In this document: positions 1-9,298 of the stretch, in pieces
Layout: the number at the start of each line of letters is the position of its first letter
Position numbering within the stretch: position 1 is the stretch's first letter
NCBI GenBank assembly: GCA_029959615.1
Contig: JASCOD010000002.1
Location: forward strand, 124,001-188,000
DNA from: Flavobacteriaceae bacterium PS02338
GTDB lineage: Bacteria > Bacteroidota > Bacteroidia > Sphingobacteriales > Sphingobacteriaceae
Length of the DNA: 64,000 bases
Direction of reading: 5' to 3'
The notes under the pieces: model-generated
What the model saw: only the letters and a program-made list of their open reading frames with translations
The model's database searches: none
What the model was told of the DNA's origin: nothing
Translations under genes and position numbers: made by a program

Positions 1-3000
1 CTTCAGCCAAGGCCATATCATTATATTGTGTGATTTCTAATAATGCGAGAACTGGCTCTTCATTAATTTTACCCACTTCGGCTTTAGAGCAAGAGTATTA
101 TGTTTTTTCTCAACAAAATGGCGGAAATTCAAACGCATCAACATATTCTGAATTTACTATAGTTGGTGTGAAAGATGGGACTATAGTAGAGATCACACCT
201 ACGCAAGGCAATAGAAATGGAACAAAATTGGCTAATTCTACATTTCAGATTACATTAAATAAAGGCGATGTATACCAATATCAGGCAATAAATGATTTAA
301 CGGGAACTCGAATTAGGGCAACTACTGGGTGTACGCCCATTGCAGTTTTTTCTGGAAACACTTGGGCAGCCTATTGTGAGGCTGGAAGTAGTAGGGCACC
401 GAATGGCGGAGACAACCTGTATCAGCAAATGTTCCCTGTTACAGCTTGGGGGAAAAACTTTGTTTCGGCTCCGTTTTATAATACTTTAAATGGGAATACG
501 GATATTATCAAAATTATCGTTTCTGAAGATAATACGACCTTAACTATAAATGGAAGTACTACAACAGCTAACGGAACTGCTCTATCTAATCCTTACAGAA
601 AAGGAAGTGTAGTCACTTTTTATACTAATCAGCCTAATGTAATCAAGGCAACTTCACCTATTGCAGTAGCACAGTACCAAACTTCGCAAACTTGTAATTT
701 ATCTAATAGTGCCCAAACTAATATGGGCGGGCCTTATCAAGGTGATCCCGAGATGACGGTTTTGAATCCTATTGAGCAGACTTTAAAAGATATAGCAGTA
801 TATTCAAGGTTAAACAGCGTTTCAGGAGTTAATACCAATATAGCTAAGTATTTTTTAAATATCATTATTAAGACTGTAGATATAGCAGGTTTTACACTTG
901 ATGGTGCTGCCATTTCCAGTCAGTTTAAACCTATTGCGGATGGTGAATATAGCTATGCTGTTGTTGATGTTACTAACTCCTCAGACCAGCATCGTCTAAT
1001 TGCTAGTGGGGGATTTGTGGCAATTGCCTATGGTTATGGTCAAGTGGAATCTTATGCTTATTTGGCAGGTACCGATTTAAAAAACTTAAAAAGTAATATT
1101 GAGGTATTTTCTAGTGGAGGTACAGTGGCTTCTAGTAACTTCTGTATGGGAACCAGTTTTGATTTTGTATTGAAGCTGCCTTATATCACCGATAAAGTAA
1201 CTTGGAACCTTAATAGCGGAGCCAAAGTGGAAGCATTAAGTACACCAAGCTATACTACCAAGGTTGAAGATGGAGTGACTTATTATTTATATCATTACTC
1301 ATTATCGTCTTCTTATTTTGCAACTTCAGGAAGCTACTTATTGAAAGTATTAATACAAAAACCAGCTTCGGCTATTTGTGCCACTGATGAAGAAATCTTT
1401 ACCACTTTTGATGTTTTTTCTCCGAATTTTACTTTGCCAACAGAGGCCTGTATTAATACCGATGTTCAGTTTACAGATACGTCTCCAAAAAATGGAGGCA
1501 ATATAAAAACATGGAGTTGGGATTTTGGTGATGGAGGTACTTCAAATCTTCAAAACCCCAAACATAAATTTTTAACTGTTGGAACCAAAACTATTAAGTT
1601 AACTGTAGTTACAGATATTGGATGTAACCTTTCTACTACCAAGACCATTAGTATTTTGGCTCAGCCGAAGTCGGCATTTACGGCAGTTGGACCATTTTGT
1701 ATCAACTCAACAATTCAGTTTAATAACGAAAGTACTTTTGTCAACTCTAATATTGCCAGCCAAACTTGGGATTTTGGAAATGGTAAGCCATTATCTTCTG
1801 TAAAATCTCCAACAACAACTTATGCCGCCGCTGGTATTTATACTGTAAAATTAATTTCAGTTTCTTCTGCTGGCTGTGCTGATACGATTTCTAAAGCAAT
1901 AACTATCTATGAAACTCCAGAGATTACATTTAACGATCCAGGGTCTTGTGTAAGTGATCTTGTTCAGTATGAAGCAACTGCGGTTAAGGGGACTATAGTT
2001 TCCTGGCTTTGGGATTTTGGCGATGGTTCTAATGACCTGGTGCAAAAAGCGTTGCAGAAACCAACACATAAGTATACTTCAACTGGTACTTATACGGTAA
2101 AACTAATAGGTACTTCAGAGCGTGGTTGCCCTGTTACCTTTACCAGGCAGGTAGTAATTAGTGGAAGTAATCCGAATACTATTTTTGAAGTTAAAAATCC
2201 AACGAAACTATGTGCTAATACTGAAGTTTCTTTTGAGAATAAAAGCACCATTGGCTTTGGTAACATTACCAAAATAGAATGGATATACGATTATAAAGTA
2301 GGAGGAACCAATGCTGTAGAAACAGATAATACTCCTACTTCAGGAAAAATATATACACATAAATATCCTAATACAGCCGTTAAAACGGATTATAAAGTAG
2401 TAATGAGGGCTTATTCTGGGCAAGTATGTTTTACAGAGTCAACGCCAGTAACTGTGAGCATATATCCTGCGCCTGTTGTAAAATTTGATGCAATTGATGC
2501 ACTATGTGAAAATGATAATCCAGTTCAATTAATTGCAAAGGAAGAGAATAATGTGCCAGGTACTTATTTATTTTCGGGTACAGGGGTTTCTGCTACTGGT
2601 TTATTCAATCCTAAAGTAAGTGGCCCTGGGAGTTTTAACATCAAATATACTTTTAATGCGACTAATGGCTGTTTAGAAGAAAAGAATATCAATGTTGCCG
2701 TAGACAAACTTCCTTTAGTAACTATGCCTTCAAATATGGATATCTTGAAAGGTGGGGAAAAGGTGATTGATGTAATAGCAGTAGGAACTAATTTAACCTA
2801 TAAATGGATTCCATCAGAAGGTTTAAGTGCAGATGACATATTAAATCCAATAGCAAAGCCAGAAAAAACAACCAAATATACGTTGACTGTTACCTCCAAC
2901 AGCTGCGAGTTGGTGTATGAATATTTGGTGACTGTGCACGAAGAACCTGTCATTCCAAATGTTTTTAGTCCAAACGGAGATGGTAAAAATGATCTATGGA

Positions 3001-3206
3001 GTATCAAATATTTAGAAACGTTGACAAAGGGTGATATCATGATATTTAATAGATATGGCCAAAAAGTTTTCAATGCTTCACCATATAATGTACCTTGGGA
3101 TGGAAAATTAAATGGAACCGATTTGCCAATTGGAGTATACTATTATATTATCGAACCAAATAATGGGAAGAAAAAATACACAGGATCAGTTACGATATTA
3201 AGATGA
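1..3206 (+). CDS. Large secreted PKD-repeat protein with T9SS type B C-terminal domain, 5' end cut by window
   Basis: The reading frame is open from base 3, and the residues before the first GTG (30) continue the similarity to the paralogue at 4223, so the true start lies left of the window. By comparison with that paralogue roughly 110 residues are missing. The first ~360 residues seen resemble the IgGFc-binding N-terminal domain. About four PKD or PKD-like domains follow (nt ~1420-2465; W.WDFGDG motifs near 1512 and 2000), then two Ig-like segments. A gliding-motility-type CTD closes the protein (nt ~2950-3203; VFSPNGDGKND, then a YYYII strand). The likely role is a cell-surface adhesin or matrix protein exported by Sec and then T9SS. 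The stop TGA overlaps the next start (ATGA), indicating translational coupling to the PorP/SprF partner. The ligand cannot be told from sequence. Confidence 0.9.
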   Translation, partial: SAKAISLYCVISNNARTGSSLILPTSALEQEYYVFSQQNGGNSNASTYSEFTIVGVKDGTIVEITPTQGNRNGTKLANSTFQITLNKGDVYQYQAINDLTGTRIRATTGCTPIAVFSGNTWAAYCEAGSSRAPNGGDNLYQQMFPVTAWGKNFVSAPFYNTLNGNTDIIKIIVSEDNTTLTINGSTTTANGTALSNPYRKGSVVTFYTNQPNVIKATSPIAVAQYQTSQTCNLSNSAQTNMGGPYQGDPEMTVLNPIEQTLKDIAVYSRLNSVSGVNTNIAKYFLNIIIKTVDIAGFTLDGAAISSQFKPIADGEYSYAVVDVTNSSDQHRLIASGGFVAIAYGYGQVESYAYLAGTDLKNLKSNIEVFSSGGTVASSNFCMGTSFDFVLKLPYITDKVTWNLNSGAKVEALSTPSYTTKVEDGVTYYLYHYSLSSSYFATSGSYLLKVLIQKPASAICATDEEIFTTFDVFSPNFTLPTEACINTDVQFTDTSPKNGGNIKTWSWDFGDGGTSNLQNPKHKFLTVGTKTIKLTVVTDIGCNLSTTKTISILAQPKSAFTAVGPFCINSTIQFNNESTFVNSNIASQTWDFGNGKPLSSVKSPTTTYAAAGIYTVKLISVSSAGCADTISKAITIYETPEITFNDPGSCVSDLVQYEATAVKGTIVSWLWDFGDGSNDLVQKALQKPTHKYTSTGTYTVKLIGTSERGCPVTFTRQVVISGSNPNTIFEVKNPTKLCANTEVSFENKSTIGFGNITKIEWIYDYKVGGTNAVETDNTPTSGKIYTHKYPNTAVKTDYKVVMRAYSGQVCFTESTPVTVSIYPAPVVKFDAIDALCENDNPVQLIAKEENNVPGTYLFSGTGVSATGLFNPKVSGPGSFNIKYTFNATNGCLEEKNINVAVDKLPLVTMPSNMDILKGGEKVIDVIAVGTNLTYKWIPSEGLSADDILNPIAKPEKTTKYTLTVTSNSCELVYEYLVTVHEEPVIPNVFSPNGDGKNDLWSIKYLETLTKGDIMIFNRYGQKVFNASPYNVPWDGKLNGTDLPIGVYYYIIEPNNGKKKYTGSVTILR

Positions 3207-4171
3207 GGAAAATAATTGTCTTTATATGTTTTAAACTGATGTTGGGTACTGCTTTTGCTCAACAAAGACCACATTATTCGCAATATTTACAAAATATGTC
3301 GGTCTTAAACCCTGCCGTAACCGGTCTTAATAGTGGTATGGATTTTAGAATGGGTATACGTACACAATGGCAAGGCCTAAAAGATGCTCCAAAAACGGGA
3401 TATATTACCTTTAGTATGCCAGTATCTTTTGGTGGAGATATGGCTAATTATAGAGCTAGCGATTTAGGGGTAACCGAGCCAGAAACTAAGGATGACATGT
3501 TTGATTACAATTCATCTATGTCTCACCATAGCTTTGGTTTGTTGTTTTTGAATGACAAAACGGGGCCGTTAAATAGGGTGACCGGTAATTTAACTTATGC
3601 CTATCATATAGCCATTGGCGATAGAACTAATCTTTCCATAGGTGTTGGTTTAGGAGTGAATAGATTAGGGCTAAATACACAGGCACTTGTTTTTGATGAA
3701 GTAGACGATCCAGTAGTTGGAACATCTGCAGAAATTAACAAATATACACCAGATCTTAACGCAGGTGTATATCTCTATGGGGCGAATTTTTATTTGGGGG
3801 TGTCCATGCAGCAAATCATTAAAAATAAGCTTGCGTTCGATGGAGACTATACAGTTGGAAAGGAAGTAGCACACTATTTCGCAACGGCAGGATATAAATT
3901 TTGGATAAATAACGATTTTTCCGTTACACCATCAGTAATGCTAAAAGTGGTAAATCCATTACCGAAAGCATTTGATCTAAACTTAAAGTTCGCCTACAGA
4001 GACAATTTTTGGATAGGAGGGGGATACCGTAAAAATGACGCTTTCTTTGGTAACATAGGTTTTAATGTAGCAAGGGTTGTAGGTTTAGGATATGCCTATG
4101 ATTATACTACCTCAGAATTGAGTTCCGTTTCTTCAGGCTCTCATGAGTTGAGCTTAAGAGTGCTATTTTAA
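3203..4171 (+). CDS. PorP/SprF family type IX secretion system outer-membrane protein
   Basis: This 322-residue protein has a signal peptide ending near AFA-QQ. The family hallmark near the N-terminus is QRPHYSQYLQN...NPAVTG, followed by R.QWQG....P.T, and the C-terminus is a run of beta-strands ending in aromatic/hydrophobic LRVLF. PorP/SprF proteins are ~300-residue outer-membrane proteins; SprF is needed to deliver SprB to the surface, and PorP belongs to the T9SS apparatus. The start overlaps the stop of the upstream secreted protein by four bases, so this is probably its dedicated export or anchoring partner rather than the core PorP. Two paralogues lie at 8284 and 43599. Confidence 0.92.
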   Translation: MRKIIVFICFKLMLGTAFAQQRPHYSQYLQNMSVLNPAVTGLNSGMDFRMGIRTQWQGLKDAPKTGYITFSMPVSFGGDMANYRASDLGVTEPETKDDMFDYNSSMSHHSFGLLFLNDKTGPLNRVTGNLTYAYHIAIGDRTNLSIGVGLGVNRLGLNTQALVFDEVDDPVVGTSAEINKYTPDLNAGVYLYGANFYLGVSMQQIIKNKLAFDGDYTVGKEVAHYFATAGYKFWINNDFSVTPSVMLKVVNPLPKAFDLNLKFAYRDNFWIGGGYRKNDAFFGNIGFNVARVVGLGYAYDYTTSELSSVSSGSHELSLRVLF

Positions 4172-4222
4172 CTTTGAATATCAGTATATTGTGTATTAAA
4201 GTTTGGTGTTAGAAAACCGTAA

Positions 4223-7200
4223 ATGAAAGCGTTTCATTATTTTATCATATTTATTGTTGCTTGCTTTGGTTTCTCAAACACACTAAGGGCACAAAATATT
4301 TCTAACGAAGGCACCGACTTTTGGGCTGTTTTTCCAACGCATGATCCTAGCAGTGGGCAGCTAGCAAACATGAATATCTTTATTACCTCTAAAACCACTT
4401 CGGAGGTTACCGTAAGCTGTGGTAGTTATACAGAAACTAAAGCTATTCCTGCTAATACAGTTGTAGTGTTTGCCGTACCCAGAGCCAATTCGTATATAGA
4501 ATCTGCAGACGCAAATAAGAATCTAACCAATAGAGGTATACATGTTAAGGTTACTGCGGGCAAACCGCCCGTAGCTGTTTATGCGCACGTTTATGCAGGA
4601 GCCAGGTCTGCAGCATCGTTAATTTTACCTTTTGATGCATTAGGACAGAAATATTATTCCATGAATTATACTCAAGATTCCAATGGGCGTAATTTTTTGG
4701 TTTTGGTAGCTGCAGAAGATAATACAAAGCTATTTTTAACAGAAAAGAATGGGACGGTAAAAACCATTACGCTCGCTAAGGCTGGAGATGTTTACGAGTA
4801 CCTCGCTACAAACACTACAGATTTTACAGGCGTTTATGTTACGGTAGATGAGGTAAGTTCAAAGTGTAAGCGGTTTGCTGCTTTTTCGGGAAGTACATCG
4901 TTGTCTATTCAATGTACAAATTCGAGAGATCCCTTGTTTCAGCAATTGTATACAACCAATAGTTGGGGCAAAACTTATGCGGTTGCACCTTTTTTTAACC
5001 GACGTTTTATTGTAAGGGTATTAGCACAAGAAAACACTACCAAAGTAAATATCAATGGAGTAATTGTAACGCTTAATAAAGGACAGTTTTATGAAAGTAC
5101 TACACTAACTGAAGGGACAATGATTACTGCAGATAAATTGATAAGTGTCGCTCAGTATTCTTTAACGCAAAATTGTTCTTCCATAAGCGGAGGTAACTTG
5201 ATTGGCGATCCAGATATGATCTTATTGAATCCGGTAGAATTTAGCATCAAAAAAATCACTCTGTTTTCTTCAGATCAACAAGCGATAGTTGAAAAATACA
5301 TTAATGTAGTAATTAAAACTAGTGCAAAAGCTACATTCAAAATTAATGGTGCGGCAGTAACTAATGGTACTTGGAGGACTTTTTCGGCAAATGCTGATTA
5401 CTCATTTATACAGATACAAGTTAATCAACAAAGTTTAACTTTAAGTGCTGATGACGGTTTCAATGCTATAGCATATGGTTTTGGAAACGCTGAATCTTAT
5501 GGCTATTCTGCTGGAACAAGTTTGGCCGCTAATCAGTACCTAACAGTAATTAATAAAAGTACTAACGAAGAACATAGTAATGCTTGTATTGGCGAAAATG
5601 CCGATTTTAAGATCACAATGCCCTATGTGCTTAATAAGATTGTGTGGAAATTTGATGATGGAACGGCTAACTATGAGGATAATACGCCGATGCCAGTAGT
5701 TAGAGTGGTAAATGGAGAAACATTATATGACTACATCGCACCCGTAAATAAATCTTTTAATACCGCTGGGCAAAGAGTGATTAAAGCAACTGGTTATTTC
5801 GCCACAGATGCAAATAGTTGTTTTGGAAGTAGCGCAGACTTTGAATTCACTTTTAACGTTAATCCACCTCCTACAGCTAGTTTCGATGCTATTTTACAAT
5901 CTTGTGCTCAAACAGAAGTTGCTTTTACAGATAAAAGTGTTTCGAATGTAACCGATAAGGTAGTTAATAAATGGATTTGGGATTTTGGTGACGGTTCTGC
6001 TATCGTTAATGAGAAAAATCCAACGCACACTTTTACCACTGCTGGTACATTTAACGTAAAACTAAGTGTGATAACAGAAAATGGATGTGGCTCAGAAATC
6101 TTTACCAAGGATATCCGCATTTTTGCGCTTCCAGTTGCCAAATTTATCACCAACACACTGTGCGAAAAGCAGACTGTTAGATTTGAAGATCAGTCTACCT
6201 CAACAGATGGTCAAATTTTGGGTTGGCGGTGGGACTTTGGTGATGGGGCAACTTCAAGAGATCGTAATCCGGAACACACCTATGCTACCAGTGGTGATTA
6301 TATTGTAAAGTTTACTGCAATCTCAGAATATGGATGCGAGAAAACCCTTACGAAAACCATAAAGGTTAATGTGATACCGGCTGTAGACTTCGAGATTCCA
6401 AATTTTTGCTTGGCTGACGGAATGGCCGTGTTTACAAATAAAAGTGAGATCACTACTAATGATCAGCTTACCTATTTATGGAATTTTGGCGATGCTTATG
6501 CTACAGTGCAACGACCAAATACCTCTACGCTTAGAAATGGCGAACATATTTATACTAGAAGTGGATTGTACGAAGTTACGCTGATTGTTAAATCAGCGGC
6601 CGGTTGTGCTGTAATTGTTAAAAAGCAATTTAGGGTAAATGGCAGTATACCTAGAGCAGCCTTTGAAGTGCAAAATCAGAACAGTTTATGTACCAATAAG
6701 CTAGTGGTTTTTAAAGATAAAGCTACCGTGGATTTTGGTGAGATCACTAAAATAGTTTGGTTTTTCGACTACGGCAACAAAACAACTCCCGATATTGTAG
6801 ATGAGCAACCAAATTTGAGAGCAGGTAATGTAAAAGAATATACCTATACATACCCGGTCTTTAATAATGTGCAAAGTAAAAGCTACATTGTAAAAATGCA
6901 AGTATATTCGGGTGGTTCATGTGTGAGTGAGGAAACCAAAACGATTACAATATATCCAGAGGCAATAGTAGATTTTTCACTTCAGTCTACGTGTTTAACT
7001 GATGGTAAAGCAAATTTCAATAATTCATCTAGCTATGCAGTAACTAATGCAACTTTAAATTATTTATGGGATTTTGGAGATAGCAATTCAAATGCTCAAA
7101 ATCCTAATACTTCGACAGAGAAAAACCCATTTCATAAATATACTAGAGCAGGTAGATATAGTGTATCCTTAACGGTTACCAGCCCATATAGTTGTTCAAA

Positions 7201-8284
7201 AACTGTGATTAAAGAGATTACAATTGACGGGGCTATTCCGGTTGCCGATTTTGAAGTTAAAAATAACAATGCCTTATGTAGTCAAGTACCGGTAGTTTTT
7301 GATGATAAAACAACATTGGCATTCGGGAATATCACGAGGGTAGATTGGTTCTACGATTTTGCGAATTATCCCAGTTTGGTAGAAACGGATTTAAATCCAG
7401 GTGCAAGCATTAATCCAAAAACTTACACGCATCAATATCCAGTATTTAGCTTTCCTTTTACAAAGAGTTATGTAGTGAAGATGGTAGCTTATTCGGGTAT
7501 TACCTGTGTTGCTACAGTGCAAAAGACAATCACGTTAAAAGCTTTGCCCGATATCAATTTTGCGGCAACTATGGAGATTTGCATGGAAGCACCAAACAAG
7601 CAGTTGTCAGCCGCCGAAAAAAATGCCATGCCAGGTACAGGTGTTTTTAGTGGAGCAGGCGTAAGTGCTAATGGGCTTTTTAATCCAATGAGGGCGGGAG
7701 TGGGTGTACATGCCATTAAATATACATTTACCATAGCCAATGGCTGTACTTTGGAGAAAACTCAAATGATTACCGTAAATGAAACACCAACGGTAGATGC
7801 AGGCGATGATAAGACAGTATTGGAAGGCGGGCAAGCGACATTATCGGCCACTGCTTACGGAATAGGGTTGAGATATAAGTGGTCGCCATCTACTGGATTA
7901 GATAGAGATGATGTATTAAATCCGATAGTTCGTCCAACGGAAGATATGACTTACAAGCTTACAGTTACTAGCCAAAGTGGCTGTGTGCAGATAGATGAGG
8001 TTAATGTTAAACTACTTCGTAATTTAGAAATACCCAATGCCATTACACCGAACGGAGATCATATTAACGACGACTGGAAAATCAAATATATTGATAGTTA
8101 TCCGGCTGCAACAGTAGAAATCTATGATAGAGCGGGTCAAAATGTCTATAAAAATAAAGGTTATCTAAAACCTTTCGATGGTACATTTAATAATCATCTT
8201 TTACCTATGGGTACTTATTATTATATTATTAATTTAGCCATAGGGAAAAAACCAATTACGGGTACGCTCACAATTATTAGATAA
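4223..8284 (+). CDS. 1353-residue secreted protein: IgGFc-binding-like head, six PKD domains, T9SS type B CTD
   Basis: A signal peptide (residues ~1-24, cleavage near LRAQN) precedes an IgGFc-binding-like domain that opens with GTDFWAVFP (residues ~30-440). Six PKD or PKD-like domains follow at about 550-1108, several with the W.WDFGD core. Two Ig-like segments (~1109-1270) come next, then a C-terminal gliding-motility/CHU_C-type domain (~1272-1353, AITPNGDHINDDWKI). The type B CTD implies secretion by T9SS and surface display. The protein is a longer paralogue of the one at 1-3206, so a module duplication with gain or loss of PKD repeats is likely. Its stop shares one base with the next PorP/SprF start. 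An adhesin or matrix function is inferred, and the target is unknown. Confidence 0.92.
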   Translation: MKAFHYFIIFIVACFGFSNTLRAQNISNEGTDFWAVFPTHDPSSGQLANMNIFITSKTTSEVTVSCGSYTETKAIPANTVVVFAVPRANSYIESADANKNLTNRGIHVKVTAGKPPVAVYAHVYAGARSAASLILPFDALGQKYYSMNYTQDSNGRNFLVLVAAEDNTKLFLTEKNGTVKTITLAKAGDVYEYLATNTTDFTGVYVTVDEVSSKCKRFAAFSGSTSLSIQCTNSRDPLFQQLYTTNSWGKTYAVAPFFNRRFIVRVLAQENTTKVNINGVIVTLNKGQFYESTTLTEGTMITADKLISVAQYSLTQNCSSISGGNLIGDPDMILLNPVEFSIKKITLFSSDQQAIVEKYINVVIKTSAKATFKINGAAVTNGTWRTFSANADYSFIQIQVNQQSLTLSADDGFNAIAYGFGNAESYGYSAGTSLAANQYLTVINKSTNEEHSNACIGENADFKITMPYVLNKIVWKFDDGTANYEDNTPMPVVRVVNGETLYDYIAPVNKSFNTAGQRVIKATGYFATDANSCFGSSADFEFTFNVNPPPTASFDAILQSCAQTEVAFTDKSVSNVTDKVVNKWIWDFGDGSAIVNEKNPTHTFTTAGTFNVKLSVITENGCGSEIFTKDIRIFALPVAKFITNTLCEKQTVRFEDQSTSTDGQILGWRWDFGDGATSRDRNPEHTYATSGDYIVKFTAISEYGCEKTLTKTIKVNVIPAVDFEIPNFCLADGMAVFTNKSEITTNDQLTYLWNFGDAYATVQRPNTSTLRNGEHIYTRSGLYEVTLIVKSAAGCAVIVKKQFRVNGSIPRAAFEVQNQNSLCTNKLVVFKDKATVDFGEITKIVWFFDYGNKTTPDIVDEQPNLRAGNVKEYTYTYPVFNNVQSKSYIVKMQVYSGGSCVSEETKTITIYPEAIVDFSLQSTCLTDGKANFNNSSSYAVTNATLNYLWDFGDSNSNAQNPNTSTEKNPFHKYTRAGRYSVSLTVTSPYSCSKTVIKEITIDGAIPVADFEVKNNNALCSQVPVVFDDKTTLAFGNITRVDWFYDFANYPSLVETDLNPGASINPKTYTHQYPVFSFPFTKSYVVKMVAYSGITCVATVQKTITLKALPDINFAATMEICMEAPNKQLSAAEKNAMPGTGVFSGAGVSANGLFNPMRAGVGVHAIKYTFTIANGCTLEKTQMITVNETPTVDAGDDKTVLEGGQATLSATAYGIGLRYKWSPSTGLDRDDVLNPIVRPTEDMTYKLTVTSQSGCVQIDEVNVKLLRNLEIPNAITPNGDHINDDWKIKYIDSYPAATVEIYDRAGQNVYKNKGYLKPFDGTFNNHLLPMGTYYYIINLAIGKKPITGTLTIIR

Positions 8285-9297
8285 TGTTATTTAGGTATAT
8301 CAGTTGCTTTTTATTCATAATTACTATACCAGCTTTTTCACAGCAGCGACCGCAGTACACGCAGTATATCTTCAATAATTACCTGTTAAACCCAGCTTTA
8401 AGTGGTATTGAAAATTATATGGACGTAAAAGTTGGCCATAGATCTCAATGGGCTGGGATAGAGAATGCACCAAAAACCTCTTTCTTATCCGCTCATTGGA
8501 ATTTAAGTGACAACTATCTTTGGCGAAATCCATTGTCTTTGCCAGAAAAGGGTGATGATCCGCAAAGCAGAAGTTACACACAAAATTACATGTCCTCGCC
8601 AGCACATCACGGAATGGGAGTAATGGCAGTGAGTGATAAAGCAGGACCTATATCTAGGTTTGATGCTGGAATTACCTATGCTTATCATTTACAATTGAGT
8701 GGCATGAATAACCTGGCTGTAGGGATATACGCAGGCGTTAGTCGTATTACTTTAGATTTAAGTGCTATTAAGTTGGAAACAGCTATAGATCCAGCATTGG
8801 CAAGTACCGCATCTAGTCAATTTAACCCTGATTTAGGAATGGGCTTATGGTTTTATGGAGCGAGATTTTTTGCTGGAATGTCTGTACAACAGATTTTACC
8901 ACAGAAATTTGTACTAGATAATAGCGCAAACTTAGAAGCAGGTAAGGCCGTGCCGCATTTATTTCTTACTTCTGGATATAAATTGTTTATAGATGAACAG
9001 ATTTCTGCTGTGCCATCTTTTATGCTAAAGAGGGTAGAAGGTTTGCCAGTGTCGCTCGATGCAAATATCAAGTTTGACTATAAGGATAAAATATGGATTG
9101 GCGGTAGTTATAGAAAATCTGATTCATTTTCTGCAATGCTTGGCTTCAATTTCAAAAACGTAGTTAATTTAACCTACGCTTACGATTTGACTACATCAGC
9201 ATTAAATACCATATCTAGTGGCAGTCATGAAATTGTATTAGGTTTCCAGTTAAACAATGCTTATCAAGTATTTAGCGGAGGCAGATCATGGAGATAG
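8284..9297 (+). CDS. PorP/SprF family type IX secretion system outer-membrane protein
   Basis: This 337-residue protein has a short signal peptide ending FS-QQ, followed by the family pattern QRPQYTQYIFN...NPALSG and R.QWAG....P.T. It is clearly paralogous to the protein at 3203. Its ATG overlaps the TAA of the upstream PKD protein by one base (8284), which again suggests coupled synthesis of substrate and partner. The C-terminus (GGRSWR) extends some 17 residues past the usual hydrophobic terminal strand. The stop lies one base from the stop of the convergent rpoN gene, leaving no room for a separate terminator. Confidence 0.92.
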   Translation: MLFRYISCFLFIITIPAFSQQRPQYTQYIFNNYLLNPALSGIENYMDVKVGHRSQWAGIENAPKTSFLSAHWNLSDNYLWRNPLSLPEKGDDPQSRSYTQNYMSSPAHHGMGVMAVSDKAGPISRFDAGITYAYHLQLSGMNNLAVGIYAGVSRITLDLSAIKLETAIDPALASTASSQFNPDLGMGLWFYGARFFAGMSVQQILPQKFVLDNSANLEAGKAVPHLFLTSGYKLFIDEQISAVPSFMLKRVEGLPVSLDANIKFDYKDKIWIGGSYRKSDSFSAMLGFNFKNVVNLTYAYDLTTSALNTISSGSHEIVLGFQLNNAYQVFSGGRSWR

Positions 9298-9298
9298 C

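Noticed and set aside
30..32. GTG as start of the first gene
   Set aside because: The frame continues upstream to base 3 with sequence that still aligns to the paralogue at 4223, so this codon is internal.
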